This document shows positions 43,843 to 55,318 of a stretch of DNA of 64,000 bases, one piece after another. The notes under the pieces are model-generated. The model searched no databases, had not been told where the DNA came from, and was given only the letters and a program-made list of their open reading frames with translations. The translations under genes and the position numbers were made by a program. This stretch comes from Achromobacter sp. UMC71 (GTDB lineage Bacteria; Pseudomonadota; Gammaproteobacteria; Burkholderiales; Burkholderiaceae_B), in NCBI RefSeq assembly GCF_014170305.1, contig NZ_LZZT01000060.1, forward strand, positions 34,907-98,906, given 5' to 3'. Each line of letters starts with the position of its first letter. Position 1 is the stretch's first letter.

Positions 43843-44970
43843 TTAAGCCAGATCCTTCAACAACAACTCCCAAAACTTCAACCGCTGCTCCAACGTAGAA
43901 ACCAGGATGTACTCATTCAACGTATGAGCACCATCCCCATCCGCACCTAAACCATCGAGCGTCGGCACCCCCATGGCGGAGGTGAAGTTGGCGTCGCTGC
44001 CGCCGCCCGTCATGGGCGCATCTTCCAGCAGGAAGCCCGCGCGTTCCGCGTAACCCTGCACCAGCGCCAGCAGCGCGGCTGCTTCGTCCGTCTTCACCAT
44101 CGGCGGGCGGTTCAGTTCCACATCGATGTCCAGCTCCACGTCAGGGCCCACCGCGCACAGCTCGCGCATGCGGCGCAGCACGTCTTCTGCCGCGCCCATG
44201 TCCGGCACGCGGAAGTCCACCACGCAGCGGCACAGCGCCGGCACCGTGTTCGTTACCGTGCCGCCTGCGATCGTGCCCACGCTGACCGTGATGCCGCGTT
44301 CGTAGTCCGTCATCGCTTCCAGCGCCAGCACCTGGTGTGCCATCTCGCGGATCGCGCTGCGGCCCTTTTCGTGCTGCATGCCTGCGTGAGCAGGGCGGCC
44401 CTTGACGTTCAGGTTCAGCATGCCCGTGCCCTTGCGCGCCGTCACGCACTTGCCGCCGTTCGGGCGGGCCGGTTCGCACACCAGCGCGTACTTCGCGTTG
44501 GCCGCGAAACGTTCGATGTGCACGCGCGAGGCGTGGCTGCCGGTTTCTTCGTCGGGCACCACCAGGAAGTCCACCGGTAGTTGCGTTGCGCCGGGGCGGG
44601 CCACGCCCGCCAGGGCCGTCAGCGCCAGATAGATGCCGGCCTTCATGTCATAGCTGCCCGGGCCGTACAGGCGGTCGCCGTCGATGCGCACCGGGTTCTC
44701 CAGCAGCGTGCCGACCGGGTGCACCGTGTCCATGTGCGCCAGGATCAGGATGCCGGGGCGCGTGTCGCCGGGGGCGCGGTTGGTGGCGTACAGCAGCGGG
44801 CCGGTGGCGGGGCCCAGCGACGACAGTTCCACCGTCAGGCCGGCCGCGGCGGCGTAGTCGGCGATGATGCGGGCCATGGCGGCGATGCCGTCGGGGAAGT
44901 TCGAGGGCGATTCGCATTGCAGCCAGCTTTGGATGCCGGCGACGAGCTGTTCAGTGCGGGTAGAAGACAT
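43843..44970 (-). CDS. M20-family metallopeptidase, carboxypeptidase G2 (CPG2) type
   Basis: The 375-residue dizinc hydrolase has His79 and Asp81 (AHMDTVHP), Asp108 (GSYDMKAG), the Glu141-Glu142 pair (PDEETGS) and His-containing C-terminal GADGDGAHTLNE. This is the pattern of glutamate carboxypeptidase/CPG2 proteins that remove C-terminal glutamate or similar. No signal peptide is seen, so it acts in the cytoplasm. It is the last gene of the importer operon. Its final 35 codons shift to TTG, GAT, GGT and other G/T-ending codons next to repeat R2b. Confidence 0.9.
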   Translation of the reverse strand: MSSTRTEQLVAGIQSWLQCESPSNFPDGIAAMARIIADYAAAAGLTVELSSLGPATGPLLYATNRAPGDTRPGILILAHMDTVHPVGTLLENPVRIDGDRLYGPGSYDMKAGIYLALTALAGVARPGATQLPVDFLVVPDEETGSHASRVHIERFAANAKYALVCEPARPNGGKCVTARKGTGMLNLNVKGRPAHAGMQHEKGRSAIREMAHQVLALEAMTDYERGITVSVGTIAGGTVTNTVPALCRCVVDFRVPDMGAAEDVLRRMRELCAVGPDVELDIDVELNRPPMVKTDEAAALLALVQGYAERAGFLLEDAPMTGGGSDANFTSAMGVPTLDGLGADGDGAHTLNEYILVSTLEQRLKFWELLLKDLA

Positions 44971-45008
44971 AGCGGTATCGGGGATGTCGGCTAGGAAAGG
45001 GGGGGCGT

Positions 45009-45914
45009 TCAGGCGACCTGCTGGCCGGCCAGGCGGGCCAGCTCGGCGGCGTCGGGCATGCGGCCGTCGAACCACAGGCTGGCGCATACCGCGGACATGG
45101 CGCGGCCGTCGTGGCCGATGCCGGGCACCACTTGCAGCGTCCAGTTGAACGGCACGCCGCGGCGTTCGGCTTCCTTGCGGCCAGCCTCGAAATAGTTGTG
45201 GGCGCGGGCGAAGCGGTGCGGGCCCTGGCGCATGGCGGCCGGTTCCGAAGGCAGGTTGGGGTCGTCGGTGGCGATGTCCTGGTCGCCCGCCATGATCATC
45301 ATCGGGTAGCCCAGCAGCTTGACCAGGTGCTCTTCGTTCAAGCCCACGCCGTCCATGCCCTCGGGGAAGGGGTAGTCGAACGTCGGCAGGGTGTACCAGC
45401 CGGGGTTGCCCGCCGCCACGGCCTTGAAGGGCGCATGCGACTGGCTGCTCATCAGGCGGTGCACGAACTGGCCGCCGGCCGAGTGGCCGAACAGGTAGAT
45501 GTTCTGGCCGTCGGTGATTTCGCCGTCGATCATGTCGCGGATGACGTTGCCCACCAGCGCGTAGGTCCAGCCGTCGATGTGGCGGGGGTTGCCGCCGGCC
45601 GAGAACACGCGGCCGTTGTTGTAGCTTTCGACGCCGGGCCAGATCTCGTTGGAGAAGGTCAGCGCCACGATCAGCAGCTTGTGCTTGTCGGCTGCCTCCA
45701 CCCAGAAGTCGCGGTATTCGTCGCCGTTGCGCAGCACGCCGTGCTGCACGATCACCACCGGGCGGTCCGGCGTGTAGCCGTAGGGGCGGTAGGTCTGCAG
45801 CTTGAACGGACGGTCGGCATTGCGGTCTTCGTCGATGTAGGCGATGGTGTTGCGGCCCGCATGGCCCATTTCGATGGCGATGCGGTCCTTATTGGACATG
45901 TCAGAGGGTTTCAT
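45009..45914 (-). CDS. Alpha/beta hydrolase, PHB-depolymerase/esterase-like
   Basis: The 301-residue protein has the nucleophile elbow GHSAGG near residue 143, the acid region MAGDQDIATDDP and a late His (VVPGIGHDGRA). The overall layout resembles LpqC/PHB-depolymerase-type esterases, but without a signal peptide, so it is cytoplasmic. It starts at 45914 (or 45899) just after the ATPase gene and precedes the CPG2-like gene. In this operon it could remove an acyl or ester group from the imported compound; this is inference. Confidence 0.8.
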   Translation of the reverse strand: MKPSDMSNKDRIAIEMGHAGRNTIAYIDEDRNADRPFKLQTYRPYGYTPDRPVVIVQHGVLRNGDEYRDFWVEAADKHKLLIVALTFSNEIWPGVESYNNGRVFSAGGNPRHIDGWTYALVGNVIRDMIDGEITDGQNIYLFGHSAGGQFVHRLMSSQSHAPFKAVAAGNPGWYTLPTFDYPFPEGMDGVGLNEEHLVKLLGYPMMIMAGDQDIATDDPNLPSEPAAMRQGPHRFARAHNYFEAGRKEAERRGVPFNWTLQVVPGIGHDGRAMSAVCASLWFDGRMPDAAELARLAGQQVA

Positions 45915-45919
45915 GGCGT

Positions 45920-47910
<1,991 letters not shown>

Positions 47911-47970
47911 TTCAGTAATCCAGTGCGCAGCGTAGTCGCAACGCATGCGATGCACATTGCTCCATCGGGA

Positions 47971-48046
47971 TGCCGCGGAGCCGGCTTTGCCGGGCCGCTG
48001 GCATGCCCCCTTGAGGGGGAAGCGCGCAGCGCTTCGGGGGTGGGCG
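47971..48046. repeat. Short palindromic element between permease and ATPase genes
   Basis: Contains CCGGC-TTT-GCCGG (47981-47993), CCCCC-TTGA-GGGGG (48006-48019) and a GCGCGCAGCGC segment. This hairpin-rich string resembles short palindromic intergenic repeats common in Burkholderiales. One copy is present here. Confidence 0.55.
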
Positions 48047-48964
48047 TCATCTCTTCGGGTCCAGGCTCTCGCGCAGGCGGTCGCCTACGATATTGATGGA
48101 AAGAATCAGCAGCAACAGCGCGATGCCCGGGAACAGGCTGATCCAGTAGTCGCCCGACAGCAGGTACTGGAAGCCGTTGGAGATCAACAGGCCCAGCGAC
48201 GGTTCGGTAATCGGCACGCCGACCCCTAGGAACGACAGCGTCGCCTCCAGGGCGATGGCGGTGGCGATCTGGATGGTGGCGAACACCATCACGGGGCCCA
48301 GGCAGTTGGGCAACAGGTGGAACACCATGATGCGCCAGGCCGGAAAGCCCAGGTTGGCGGCGGCCTCGACGTATTCCTTGCGGCGCTCCTGCAGCGCGCG
48401 GCTGCGCATGATGCGGGCGTAATGACCCCATTGCACCAGCACCAGCGCCAGGATCACCTTGTCCACCCCGCGTCCCAGCACCACCAGCAGCACCAGCGCC
48501 ACCAGAATGGTCGGAAAGCCCAGGATGAAGTCGACGATGCGCATCAGCACGGTGTCGACCAGGCCGCCGATGTAGGCGGCCACCAGGCCGACGGCGCCGC
48601 CCACGGCGGTGGCCAGTACCACGGCGGACAGGCCCACCATCAGGCTGATGCGCAGGCCATACAGGATGGCGCTGAGCATGTCGCGGCCCTGGTCGTCGGT
48701 GCCGAGCCAGGCGATGCTGCCGTCCATCAGCGCCTGGCGCGGCGCCAGGCGGCCGTCCATCAGCGACAGGTTGGCCAGGTCATAGGGATTCTGCGGCGCG
48801 AAGTACGGTGCGAACACCACCAGCACGATCAGGATGGCCAGGGCGATGACGGAGCCGCGCACGGTGGGGCGGGCCCGCAGTTTCTTCAGGATCGAGGCGC
48901 GCTTGGGCGTATCGGCCAGGGGCTGGACGGTACGGGTGCGGCCGGTATTGGGAGGATTAGCCAT
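48047..48964 (-). CDS. Peptide ABC transporter permease (DppC/OppC type)
   Basis: The 305-residue permease has an N-terminal helix after a cytoplasmic arm and five more membrane spans, with the EAA loop RRKEYVEAAANLGFPAWRIMVFHLLPN. It starts at 48964 (MANPPNTGR), five bases after the DppB-like stop. An 89-residue arm and loop carrying GTDDQGRDMLS is the usual DppC feature. Confidence 0.92.
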   Translation of the reverse strand: MANPPNTGRTRTVQPLADTPKRASILKKLRARPTVRGSVIALAILIVLVVFAPYFAPQNPYDLANLSLMDGRLAPRQALMDGSIAWLGTDDQGRDMLSAILYGLRISLMVGLSAVVLATAVGGAVGLVAAYIGGLVDTVLMRIVDFILGFPTILVALVLLVVLGRGVDKVILALVLVQWGHYARIMRSRALQERRKEYVEAAANLGFPAWRIMVFHLLPNCLGPVMVFATIQIATAIALEATLSFLGVGVPITEPSLGLLISNGFQYLLSGDYWISLFPGIALLLLILSINIVGDRLRESLDPKR

Positions 48965-48969
48965 GGCGT

Positions 48970-49947
48970 TTATTGAGCGGGGGTCACGAGCTGCACGCGG
49001 GGGTCGAGCGCGGCGTACAGGATGTCCACAACCAGGTTGATGACCACGAAGATCAGGGTGACCAGCATCACGTAGGCGACCACCACGGGGCGGTCCAGCT
49101 GGTAGACGCTGTCGATGAGCAGCTTGCCCATGCCGGGCCACGCGAACACGGTTTCGGTGATGGTGGAATAGGCGATCAGGCTGCCGAATTCCATGCCGAT
49201 CACGGTGACGACCGGGATCAGGATGTTGCGCAGGATGTGGCGGCGCACGATGCGGCCGGGCTTGACGCCCTTGGCGCGGGCGAACTTCACGTAGTCCTGG
49301 CTGCGCGCTTCGACCACGCCCGAGGCGGTCAGGCGCAGCACCAGGGCGATGTTGGCCAGCGCCAGGTTGATCGCCGGCAGGATCAGGTGCGACCAGCCGT
49401 CAGCCGTCAGGATCGACAGGCGCACGCCCAGCACGGTCACGGTTTCGCCGCGGCCGGTGGCCGGCAGCCAGCCCAGCCAGACGGCGAACAGCAGGATCAG
49501 CATCATGCCCTGCCAGAAGTTGGGCAGCGAAAAGCCCAGCACGGACGAGCTCATGATGCCACGGCCCAGCGGTTCGTCCCGGTACAGGCCGGCGACCAGG
49601 CCCAGCGGGATGCCGACCACACAGGTCAGGCCGATGGCCAGGATGACCAGCTCGAAGGTGGCCGGGATGCGCTGCACGATCAGTTCGATGGCGGGGATGC
49701 CGTGCACGAACGACGTGCCCAGGTCGCCGTGCAGCGCGCGCCACAGGAACCCGGCGTATTGCTGCCACACGGGCAGGTCCAGGCCGAGGCGGGCAATCAT
49801 TGCTTCGCGGGCGGCCTGGCTGGCTTCGGGGCTGACCAGCAGCTCGATCGGGTCGCCCACGGCATAGACCGCGAAGAAGACCACGACCGAAACGGCCAGC
49901 AGCACGAACAGACTCTGTATCAGTCTGCGTAGGATGAAAAGGGCCAC
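48970..49947 (-). CDS. Peptide ABC transporter permease (DppB/OppB type)
   Basis: The 325-residue permease begins MALFILRRLIQSLFVLLAVSVVVFF, the standard first helix of DppB proteins, and has six predicted spans. The EAA loop SQDYVKFARAKGVKPGRIVRRHILRN contacts the ATPase. It forms the membrane channel with the DppC-like protein. Confidence 0.93.
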   Translation of the reverse strand: MALFILRRLIQSLFVLLAVSVVVFFAVYAVGDPIELLVSPEASQAAREAMIARLGLDLPVWQQYAGFLWRALHGDLGTSFVHGIPAIELIVQRIPATFELVILAIGLTCVVGIPLGLVAGLYRDEPLGRGIMSSSVLGFSLPNFWQGMMLILLFAVWLGWLPATGRGETVTVLGVRLSILTADGWSHLILPAINLALANIALVLRLTASGVVEARSQDYVKFARAKGVKPGRIVRRHILRNILIPVVTVIGMEFGSLIAYSTITETVFAWPGMGKLLIDSVYQLDRPVVVAYVMLVTLIFVVINLVVDILYAALDPRVQLVTPAQ

Positions 49948-49996
49948 GTGATGATTTCCTTGGTGGGCTTGGGGTTGGGGCGCCGGAAGGGCGGTC

Positions 49997-51640
49997 CTAT
50001 TGGGCGGGCTTGGCCGACATGGCCAGGGTGTACTGGTCGGCGCGGCCTTCGTAGGTCAGGCCCTTCTTGAACGCCCAGATGCTGCTTTCGAAATGCAAGG
50101 GAATGCTGGGCAGGTCGGCCAGGGCCAGGGTCAGGGATTCCTGCAGCAGCTTTTCGCGGGCCGCCGGATCGACGGTGATCAGGGCGCGCTTGAAGACGCG
50201 GTCGAATTCGGGGTTGTCGTAGCCGCCATAGTTGCTGGTGCCCAGGCCGCGCTCTTTGTCGAAGGCGCTGACCCAGTACTGCAGGAACGACGAGGCCTCG
50301 CCGGTCTCCGACGACCAGCCGCCCATGGCGAAGCTGAACTCGCGCTTGGCGCGCTTTGGGAAGTAGACCGAGCGCGTCATGGCGTCGACCGTGGTCTTGA
50401 TGCCCACGCGCGACAGGTACTGCGCCACGGCCTGCGAGATCTGGGCGTCGTTGATGTAGCGGTCGTTGGTGGACGAGATGGTCAGCTCGAAGCCGTCCGG
50501 GTAGCCGGCCTCGGCCAGCAGTTTCTTGGCGGCGGCGGGGTCGTACTTCAGCTCGGGCGCCGGCTGCAGCGTGCCGGACATGCCGTCCGGCAGGAACTGG
50601 TTGGCGGGCACGGCCGCGCCGTCCATGATGCGCTGCGTGATGGCCTTGCGGTCGATCGCCAGCGAGATCGCGCGGCGCACGCGCACGTCCTGCAGCGGGT
50701 TCTTGCCGTCGGCGGCGCGCACCATGGGGCTGGGGCTGCGCGCCACGTCGAACTGGAAGTACACCACCCGCACCGACGGCGTGATGACGTAGCCGAAGCC
50801 CGGTGTTTCTGAAATGCGCTTGACGTCGCGTGCGGCGGGGTTCTCGATCAGGTCGAAGTCGCCGGCCAGCAGGCCCGTCAGGCGCGGGCCGGCGGCGGGC
50901 ACCGGCACCAGCTTCACGTTCGGCCAGGCGGGCTTGTCACCCCAGTAGGCCTCGTTGCGCGTCAGCTCGATGGCGCTGCCCTTGACGTACGACTTCAGGA
51001 CATAGGGGCCGGTGCCGATGGCGGACTTGCCGGTATTGAAGTCGGCCACCGTGGGCCACGGGCCGGTCACGCCGCATTGGTTCTTCGGGTCGAAGCTGAT
51101 CGGTCCGTGCTGGACGATGCCGCTCCAGATCATGGCGTTGCGGGTCAGGTCGTTGGGCAGCAGCGGGTAGGGCTGGTGGGTCTTGATGACCAGCACGTTG
51201 CCGTCGCGCACGTCGATGGAGGCCAGCTTCTGCACCACGCTGGCGTACGAGCCGCCGATGGACTGCTCGTTGTGCAGCGCGCGGCACAGCGTGAAGATCA
51301 CGTCCTGAGCGGTGAAGGGCTCGCCATTGGAGAACTTCACGCCGTTGCGCAGCGTGAATTCCCAAGTGGTGTCGTCCACCGGCTTCCAGGCGGTGGCCAG
51401 CCGCGGAATCAGGTTCATCTTGGCGTCCTGGCCCACCAGCGTCTCGAAGATGTGCGAGGTCATCGAGTCGTTCGGCGTGGCCTGGTGGTAGTGCGGGTCC
51501 ATCGCGGTGGGCTCGGACGACAGTCCGATGCGCAGCGTCTGGGGGGCTGCCTGGGCCAGGGCCGCGGGCGCGGCGGCGGCCAGGGCGGCCGTCAGCGTAC
51601 AGGCGGACAAGACACTGCGGATGAAAACGTTTGCGGACAT
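49997..51640 (-). CDS. Peptide-type ABC substrate-binding protein (SBP_bac_5), first copy
   Basis: The 547-residue exported protein starts at 51640 with a signal peptide ending ALAQA (about residue 30). The family-5 signature TWEFTLRNGVKFSNGEPFTAQDVIFTL is present in pieces, and the fold is the two-lobe peptide/nickel type. It heads the four transporter genes. It is clearly paralogous to the protein at 55.3-56.9 kb, with many identical segments (for example VKLVPVPAAGPRLTGLL-like and TSNYGG). The ligand is not readable; adjacent hydrolases suggest a peptide or acylated amino acid. Confidence 0.92.
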   Translation of the reverse strand: MSANVFIRSVLSACTLTAALAAAAPAALAQAAPQTLRIGLSSEPTAMDPHYHQATPNDSMTSHIFETLVGQDAKMNLIPRLATAWKPVDDTTWEFTLRNGVKFSNGEPFTAQDVIFTLCRALHNEQSIGGSYASVVQKLASIDVRDGNVLVIKTHQPYPLLPNDLTRNAMIWSGIVQHGPISFDPKNQCGVTGPWPTVADFNTGKSAIGTGPYVLKSYVKGSAIELTRNEAYWGDKPAWPNVKLVPVPAAGPRLTGLLAGDFDLIENPAARDVKRISETPGFGYVITPSVRVVYFQFDVARSPSPMVRAADGKNPLQDVRVRRAISLAIDRKAITQRIMDGAAVPANQFLPDGMSGTLQPAPELKYDPAAAKKLLAEAGYPDGFELTISSTNDRYINDAQISQAVAQYLSRVGIKTTVDAMTRSVYFPKRAKREFSFAMGGWSSETGEASSFLQYWVSAFDKERGLGTSNYGGYDNPEFDRVFKRALITVDPAAREKLLQESLTLALADLPSIPLHFESSIWAFKKGLTYEGRADQYTLAMSAKPAQ

Positions 51641-51705
51641 TGCTGCTTCCCTTGGATTGCTTTTGTGTAAGGCGGCGCGCCATCGAGGGCGCGCCGCTCG
51701 GACGA

Positions 51706-52677
51706 TCAGAGGATGGGCTGGGCCAGCCGGACGACGGTGACGCCGGCCCGCAGGTTGGCGGTGGACGGCATGATCAGCACGCAATCGTCGTAGGGCGTGG
51801 TCACGGCCTCGCCTTCGGACCAGCCGATGACGGTACCGGCGCGCGCCAGCGTTTCGAGGCCCTTCCAGGGCTCGGCGAAACGGAAGTCGGCGCTTTTCGC
51901 GGCCACCGCATGGGTCACGCGCAGGGCGCGCTGGGCGCTGGCCTGGGGGGCGATCCAGTCTTGCGGCAGGTCGGTTTCGTCCACCGTGCCGGCGGCCAGC
52001 AGGAACCGCGCCATCTGGTCGATCGCCACGCCGCGCGCTTCGGGGGCGCCATGGAAGCCGCATTCGATCAGCAGCGAACGGGTGCCGTTGTCGCCGGCTT
52101 CGCCGAAGCGGCCGTAGTCGCGCATGCGCACGCCGGCGGCGTGGCCGGCATCGGCGATGATAGTGGCGGGGTTGCCCAGCGCCAGGGCCAGGTCGATGTT
52201 GCGCTGTTCCATGCCAGTCAGTTGCAGCGGCACGTCGGAATTGCTCATCGAGTGGAAATCCAGCAGCCAATCGGCCTGGGCCACCCAGGGGCGGATCTCG
52301 GCGGCGCGGCGGCGTTCCTGGCTCAGGGGCAGGGCCAGCTTGTCGTCGCTCCAGACGCGGTTCATGTCTTCGTCGACAAAGCGCGCCGGCGCGTAGTGGG
52401 CGGGATCGAAGCGGTCGAAGGCGGCCAGGTTGCAGAACGCCAGCGTCAGCGAACCGCGCCGGGGGCGCAGGCCCGCGGCCAGGGCTTCTTTCAGGGCCCA
52501 GGCGCCGCACAGCTCGTTGCCGTGGATCAGGGCGCTGAGCATGACGCGCTTACCCGGCACACCGGAGTCGAAATGCCAGACGCCCGGCGTGTCCGTATTG
52601 CCCAGGCGTTCGGCCGACAGATCCGGACAGGCAAGCAGAAAGGGGCGCGGCTGGGGCGCGGATGAAGACGATGACAT
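51706..52677 (-). CDS. Succinylglutamate desuccinylase/aspartoacylase-family deacylase
   Basis: The 323-residue M14-like zinc enzyme has His52 and Glu55 (IHGNELCG), the substrate-binding DMNRVW at 104-109 and the third zinc ligand His142 (LDFHSMSN). The base glutamate is in LIECGFHG. Relatives remove acyl groups (succinyl, acetyl) from the amino nitrogen of Glu or Asp. It sits directly upstream of the importer genes, so it may deacylate the imported solute. Confidence 0.87.
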   Translation of the reverse strand: MSSSSSAPQPRPFLLACPDLSAERLGNTDTPGVWHFDSGVPGKRVMLSALIHGNELCGAWALKEALAAGLRPRRGSLTLAFCNLAAFDRFDPAHYAPARFVDEDMNRVWSDDKLALPLSQERRRAAEIRPWVAQADWLLDFHSMSNSDVPLQLTGMEQRNIDLALALGNPATIIADAGHAAGVRMRDYGRFGEAGDNGTRSLLIECGFHGAPEARGVAIDQMARFLLAAGTVDETDLPQDWIAPQASAQRALRVTHAVAAKSADFRFAEPWKGLETLARAGTVIGWSEGEAVTTPYDDCVLIMPSTANLRAGVTVVRLAQPIL

Positions 52678-52741
52678 GGGAACTCCGATCAAGCGAAGGG
52701 GATTGTATAGGGGATGCGTGCGCAGGGCGCTCAGGAACGGG

Positions 52742-54175
52742 TCAGGTGGCCAGGCGCCGCCGCTGGGCGGCAATGGCCGCGCCTTGTTCGCCCAGGTCCC
52801 AGAGCAGGCCCGCCATGATGGCCGCGGCCTCGCGCGCCACGGACGCCAGCAGGTGTTCGTCCGGGCCGTGCTGGCAACAGGCGGGGTAGGAATGGGGCAC
52901 CCACACGGTGGGCAGGCCCAGCACCTCGGAAAACGCGTCATTGGGCACCGTGCCGCCCAGGTTGGGCAGCAGCGCCGGCGTCTTGCCGGTAGTGGCGGTC
53001 AGCGAGGCCACCGCCCAACGGGCCCAGGGATCGTCCGGGTCCAGCCGGGTGGCGGGCGTGCCGCGGCGCATGCGGATGGCCACTTGCGACAGGCCGCGCG
53101 CGTCCAGGTGGCGGCGCAGGATGGCTTCGGTCTGGCGCCAGTCGGTGCCGACCACGAAGCGCAGATTGCAGGTGGCGCTGGCGCGCGGCGGAATCGCGCC
53201 CACCGGGTTGTCGGGATTGCCGGTCTTGTAGGCCAGCACTTCCAGCGTGTTCCAGCCGAACAGGCGCTCGGCCAGCGACAGGCCGGGCTCGCCCCAATCG
53301 GGGTCGATGTCCGGGGCATCTTCGTCCTGCCCCACCTGGATGTCGGCCAGCGCCTGGCGCACCGCGGCCGGGATGGCCGGGGGACGCAGGCCGTCGACCA
53401 GCAGGCGGCCGCGTGCATCCACCAGGCTGGCTAGCGCGTGGGCCAGGATGATGCCGGGGTTGGGCAGCACGCCGCCCCAGTTGCCGGAATGGTGGGCGTG
53501 GCCGCGCAGGTCCACCACCAGGTCGAACAGCAGCGTGCCGCGCGATCCCAGGAACAACGTCGGCAGGTCGGCGGCCAGCCGCGGGCCGTCGGAGGCGATG
53601 AACACGTCGGCCGCCAGCAGCTCGCGCCACTGGTCACAGGCCTGATGCAGGCCGGGCGAGCCGACTTCCTCGCCGCATTCCACCAGCATGCGCAGATTGA
53701 AACCCAGGCGTCCGTCGCGTTCGGCCAGCACCTGTTCCAGCGCCGCCATGTTGATGCAGTACTGGCCCTTGTTGTCGGCCGTGCCGCGGCCGTACCAGCG
53801 GTCGCCTTCGGCCGTCAGCCGCCAGGGGGCCAGGCCGTCGCGCCACTGCTCGTCGTAGCCGCGCACCACGTCGCCATGGGCGTACATCAGCGCGGTGGGC
53901 AGCGCGGGGTCTTCCAGGCGCTCGGCCAACAGGAACGGCGGGCCGCCGTCCACGGGGTTGTCCTTGATCTGCCAGGAAAAGCCCAGACCCTGCAGGCGGG
54001 GACCGACCGCCAACCGCAGGTAGTCATACAGCGTCTCGCGCTGGTCCGGGTTCTGGCTTTCGGTGCGATAGGCGACCAGCTCGGCCAGATCGCGCTGCAA
54101 GGCGCCGCTTTCGGCGTAGGCGGCCGCGCGGCCGACAGCGGCGGCGCGGCTGGCGTTCGGAACTGCTGTTGACAC
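52742..54175 (-). CDS. M20-family peptidase/deacetylase, first gene of the importer operon
   Basis: Start at GTG 54175 (MSTAVPNAS) is supported by AGGGGAAG upstream; a longer in-frame form to 54232 has no such site. The 477-residue enzyme has His100 and Asp102 (YAHGDVV), Asp134 (GTADNKGQ) and the Glu169-Glu170 pair (ECGEEVGSPG), so both metal sites appear intact. It belongs to the large dipeptidase/acetyl-lysine deacetylase-like M20 branch rather than to CPG2. A divergent LysR gene is 162 bp away. Confidence 0.87.
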   Translation of the reverse strand: MSTAVPNASRAAAVGRAAAYAESGALQRDLAELVAYRTESQNPDQRETLYDYLRLAVGPRLQGLGFSWQIKDNPVDGGPPFLLAERLEDPALPTALMYAHGDVVRGYDEQWRDGLAPWRLTAEGDRWYGRGTADNKGQYCINMAALEQVLAERDGRLGFNLRMLVECGEEVGSPGLHQACDQWRELLAADVFIASDGPRLAADLPTLFLGSRGTLLFDLVVDLRGHAHHSGNWGGVLPNPGIILAHALASLVDARGRLLVDGLRPPAIPAAVRQALADIQVGQDEDAPDIDPDWGEPGLSLAERLFGWNTLEVLAYKTGNPDNPVGAIPPRASATCNLRFVVGTDWRQTEAILRRHLDARGLSQVAIRMRRGTPATRLDPDDPWARWAVASLTATTGKTPALLPNLGGTVPNDAFSEVLGLPTVWVPHSYPACCQHGPDEHLLASVAREAAAIMAGLLWDLGEQGAAIAAQRRRLAT

Positions 54176-54337
54176 GGACTTCCCCTTTTTGGGGCGGACG
54201 CGTCGTGCGCGCCTGCCTGGATCGTTGCGCAAATTCTAGGATCAGGGAAGCTTTCTCTACAATTAGAATATTTATTGATAGCTTTGCATAAAAGGCAAAG
54301 CTTCATCCCGGCTCCGAGTCATCAGCGAGGGTTGACC
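54176..54337. promoter_or_regulatory. Divergent promoter of the importer operon and its LysR gene
   Basis: AT-rich at 54255-54300. AGCTTTGC (54280-54287) and GCAAAGCT (54295-54302) form a perfect 8-bp inverted repeat with a 7-base spacer, a candidate LysR operator. Confidence 0.5.
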
Positions 54338-55252
54338 ATGCACGGCATCGCCCTGAGGTACTTTGTCGAGGTTGCCCAGGCGGGCAGCCTGAGCGGCGCG
54401 TCCGAGCGCCTGCATGTGGCCGTGTCCGCCATCAGCCGGCAGATATCCAAGCTGGAAGAAGAGGCGGGCGCGCCGTTGTTCGAGCGCGCCGCGCGCGGCA
54501 TGGTCCTGAGCGAAGCGGGCCAGTTGCTGCTGGCGCATGCCCGCCGCACCCTGCTGGAGTCCGAATCGGTGCTGCAGGAGATCGCGGGGCTCAAGGGCAT
54601 GGCGCGCAACGAGATCCGGATGGCCGCGGTCGAAGGCGTGGCCCGTGTCTTCCTGCCTTTGGCCATGGTGCGCTTTCGCCGCGATTGGCCTGGCGTGCGC
54701 TTCGATCTGCACGTGGGCCCGTCGCACGACGTCGCCCGGCGGGTGGCCGAGGGCAGTGTCGAGCTGGGCATGACCTTCAACGTGGAGCGGGTCAGCGGCG
54801 TCAGCGTGCGCTATTCCCGCCGCGCCCCGGTGCACGCGGTGATGGCCGCCGGCCACCCGCTGGCCAGGCGCCGAAATGTCAGCCTGCAGGACCTGGGCCA
54901 ATATCCACTGGCGTTGACTGGACTGGGCACCTCGTCCCGGCACCTGTTCGAGATGGGGTGCCTGCTGGAATCGGTGCAGCTCGAACCCACGCTGACCTGC
55001 AACGATTCGTCGCCGTTGCACGGCTTCGTGCTGGAGTCCGACGCCGTCATGCTCAGCGGCTACATTTCGGTCGCCTGGAGCCTGAAGCGCGAAGAATTGG
55101 TAGCGGTGCCGATCTCGAACGCGGAGTTGCAGTCGCGGACGCTGCAGATCTACGTCATGGAGGGGCGGGTGCTGCCACCCAAGGCCGAGGCGTTCATTGC
55201 GCTGCTGTCGCGCGAGCTGGACCTGGTGCTGGACCAGGGGCCCGAGGTCTGA
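54338..55252 (+). CDS. LysR-family regulator of the peptide-importer operon
   Basis: The 304-residue protein has its helix-turn-helix at about residues 2-60 (LRYFVEVAQAGSLSGASERLHVAVSAISRQISKLEEE). ATG 54338 follows GCGAGGG; the alternative start 63 bases upstream adds residues before the motif. It is divergent from the operon and separated by a terminator from the second binding protein, which suggests that it controls both. The effector domain is about residues 90-295. Confidence 0.87.
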   Translation: MHGIALRYFVEVAQAGSLSGASERLHVAVSAISRQISKLEEEAGAPLFERAARGMVLSEAGQLLLAHARRTLLESESVLQEIAGLKGMARNEIRMAAVEGVARVFLPLAMVRFRRDWPGVRFDLHVGPSHDVARRVAEGSVELGMTFNVERVSGVSVRYSRRAPVHAVMAAGHPLARRRNVSLQDLGQYPLALTGLGTSSRHLFEMGCLLESVQLEPTLTCNDSSPLHGFVLESDAVMLSGYISVAWSLKREELVAVPISNAELQSRTLQIYVMEGRVLPPKAEAFIALLSRELDLVLDQGPEV

Positions 55253-55272
55253 CGGCTGCCGGCCACCATGAA

Positions 55273-55300
55273 AAACGGCTGCCCCGCGGGGCAGCCGTTT
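55273..55300. terminator. Bidirectional terminator between the LysR gene and the second binding protein
   Basis: A 28-bp perfect palindrome, AAACGGCTGCCCCG and its complement, lies between convergent genes. A-run and T-run on its two sides serve both strands. Confidence 0.85.
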
Positions 55301-55318
55301 GCGTTGCGCGAGGCCGGA

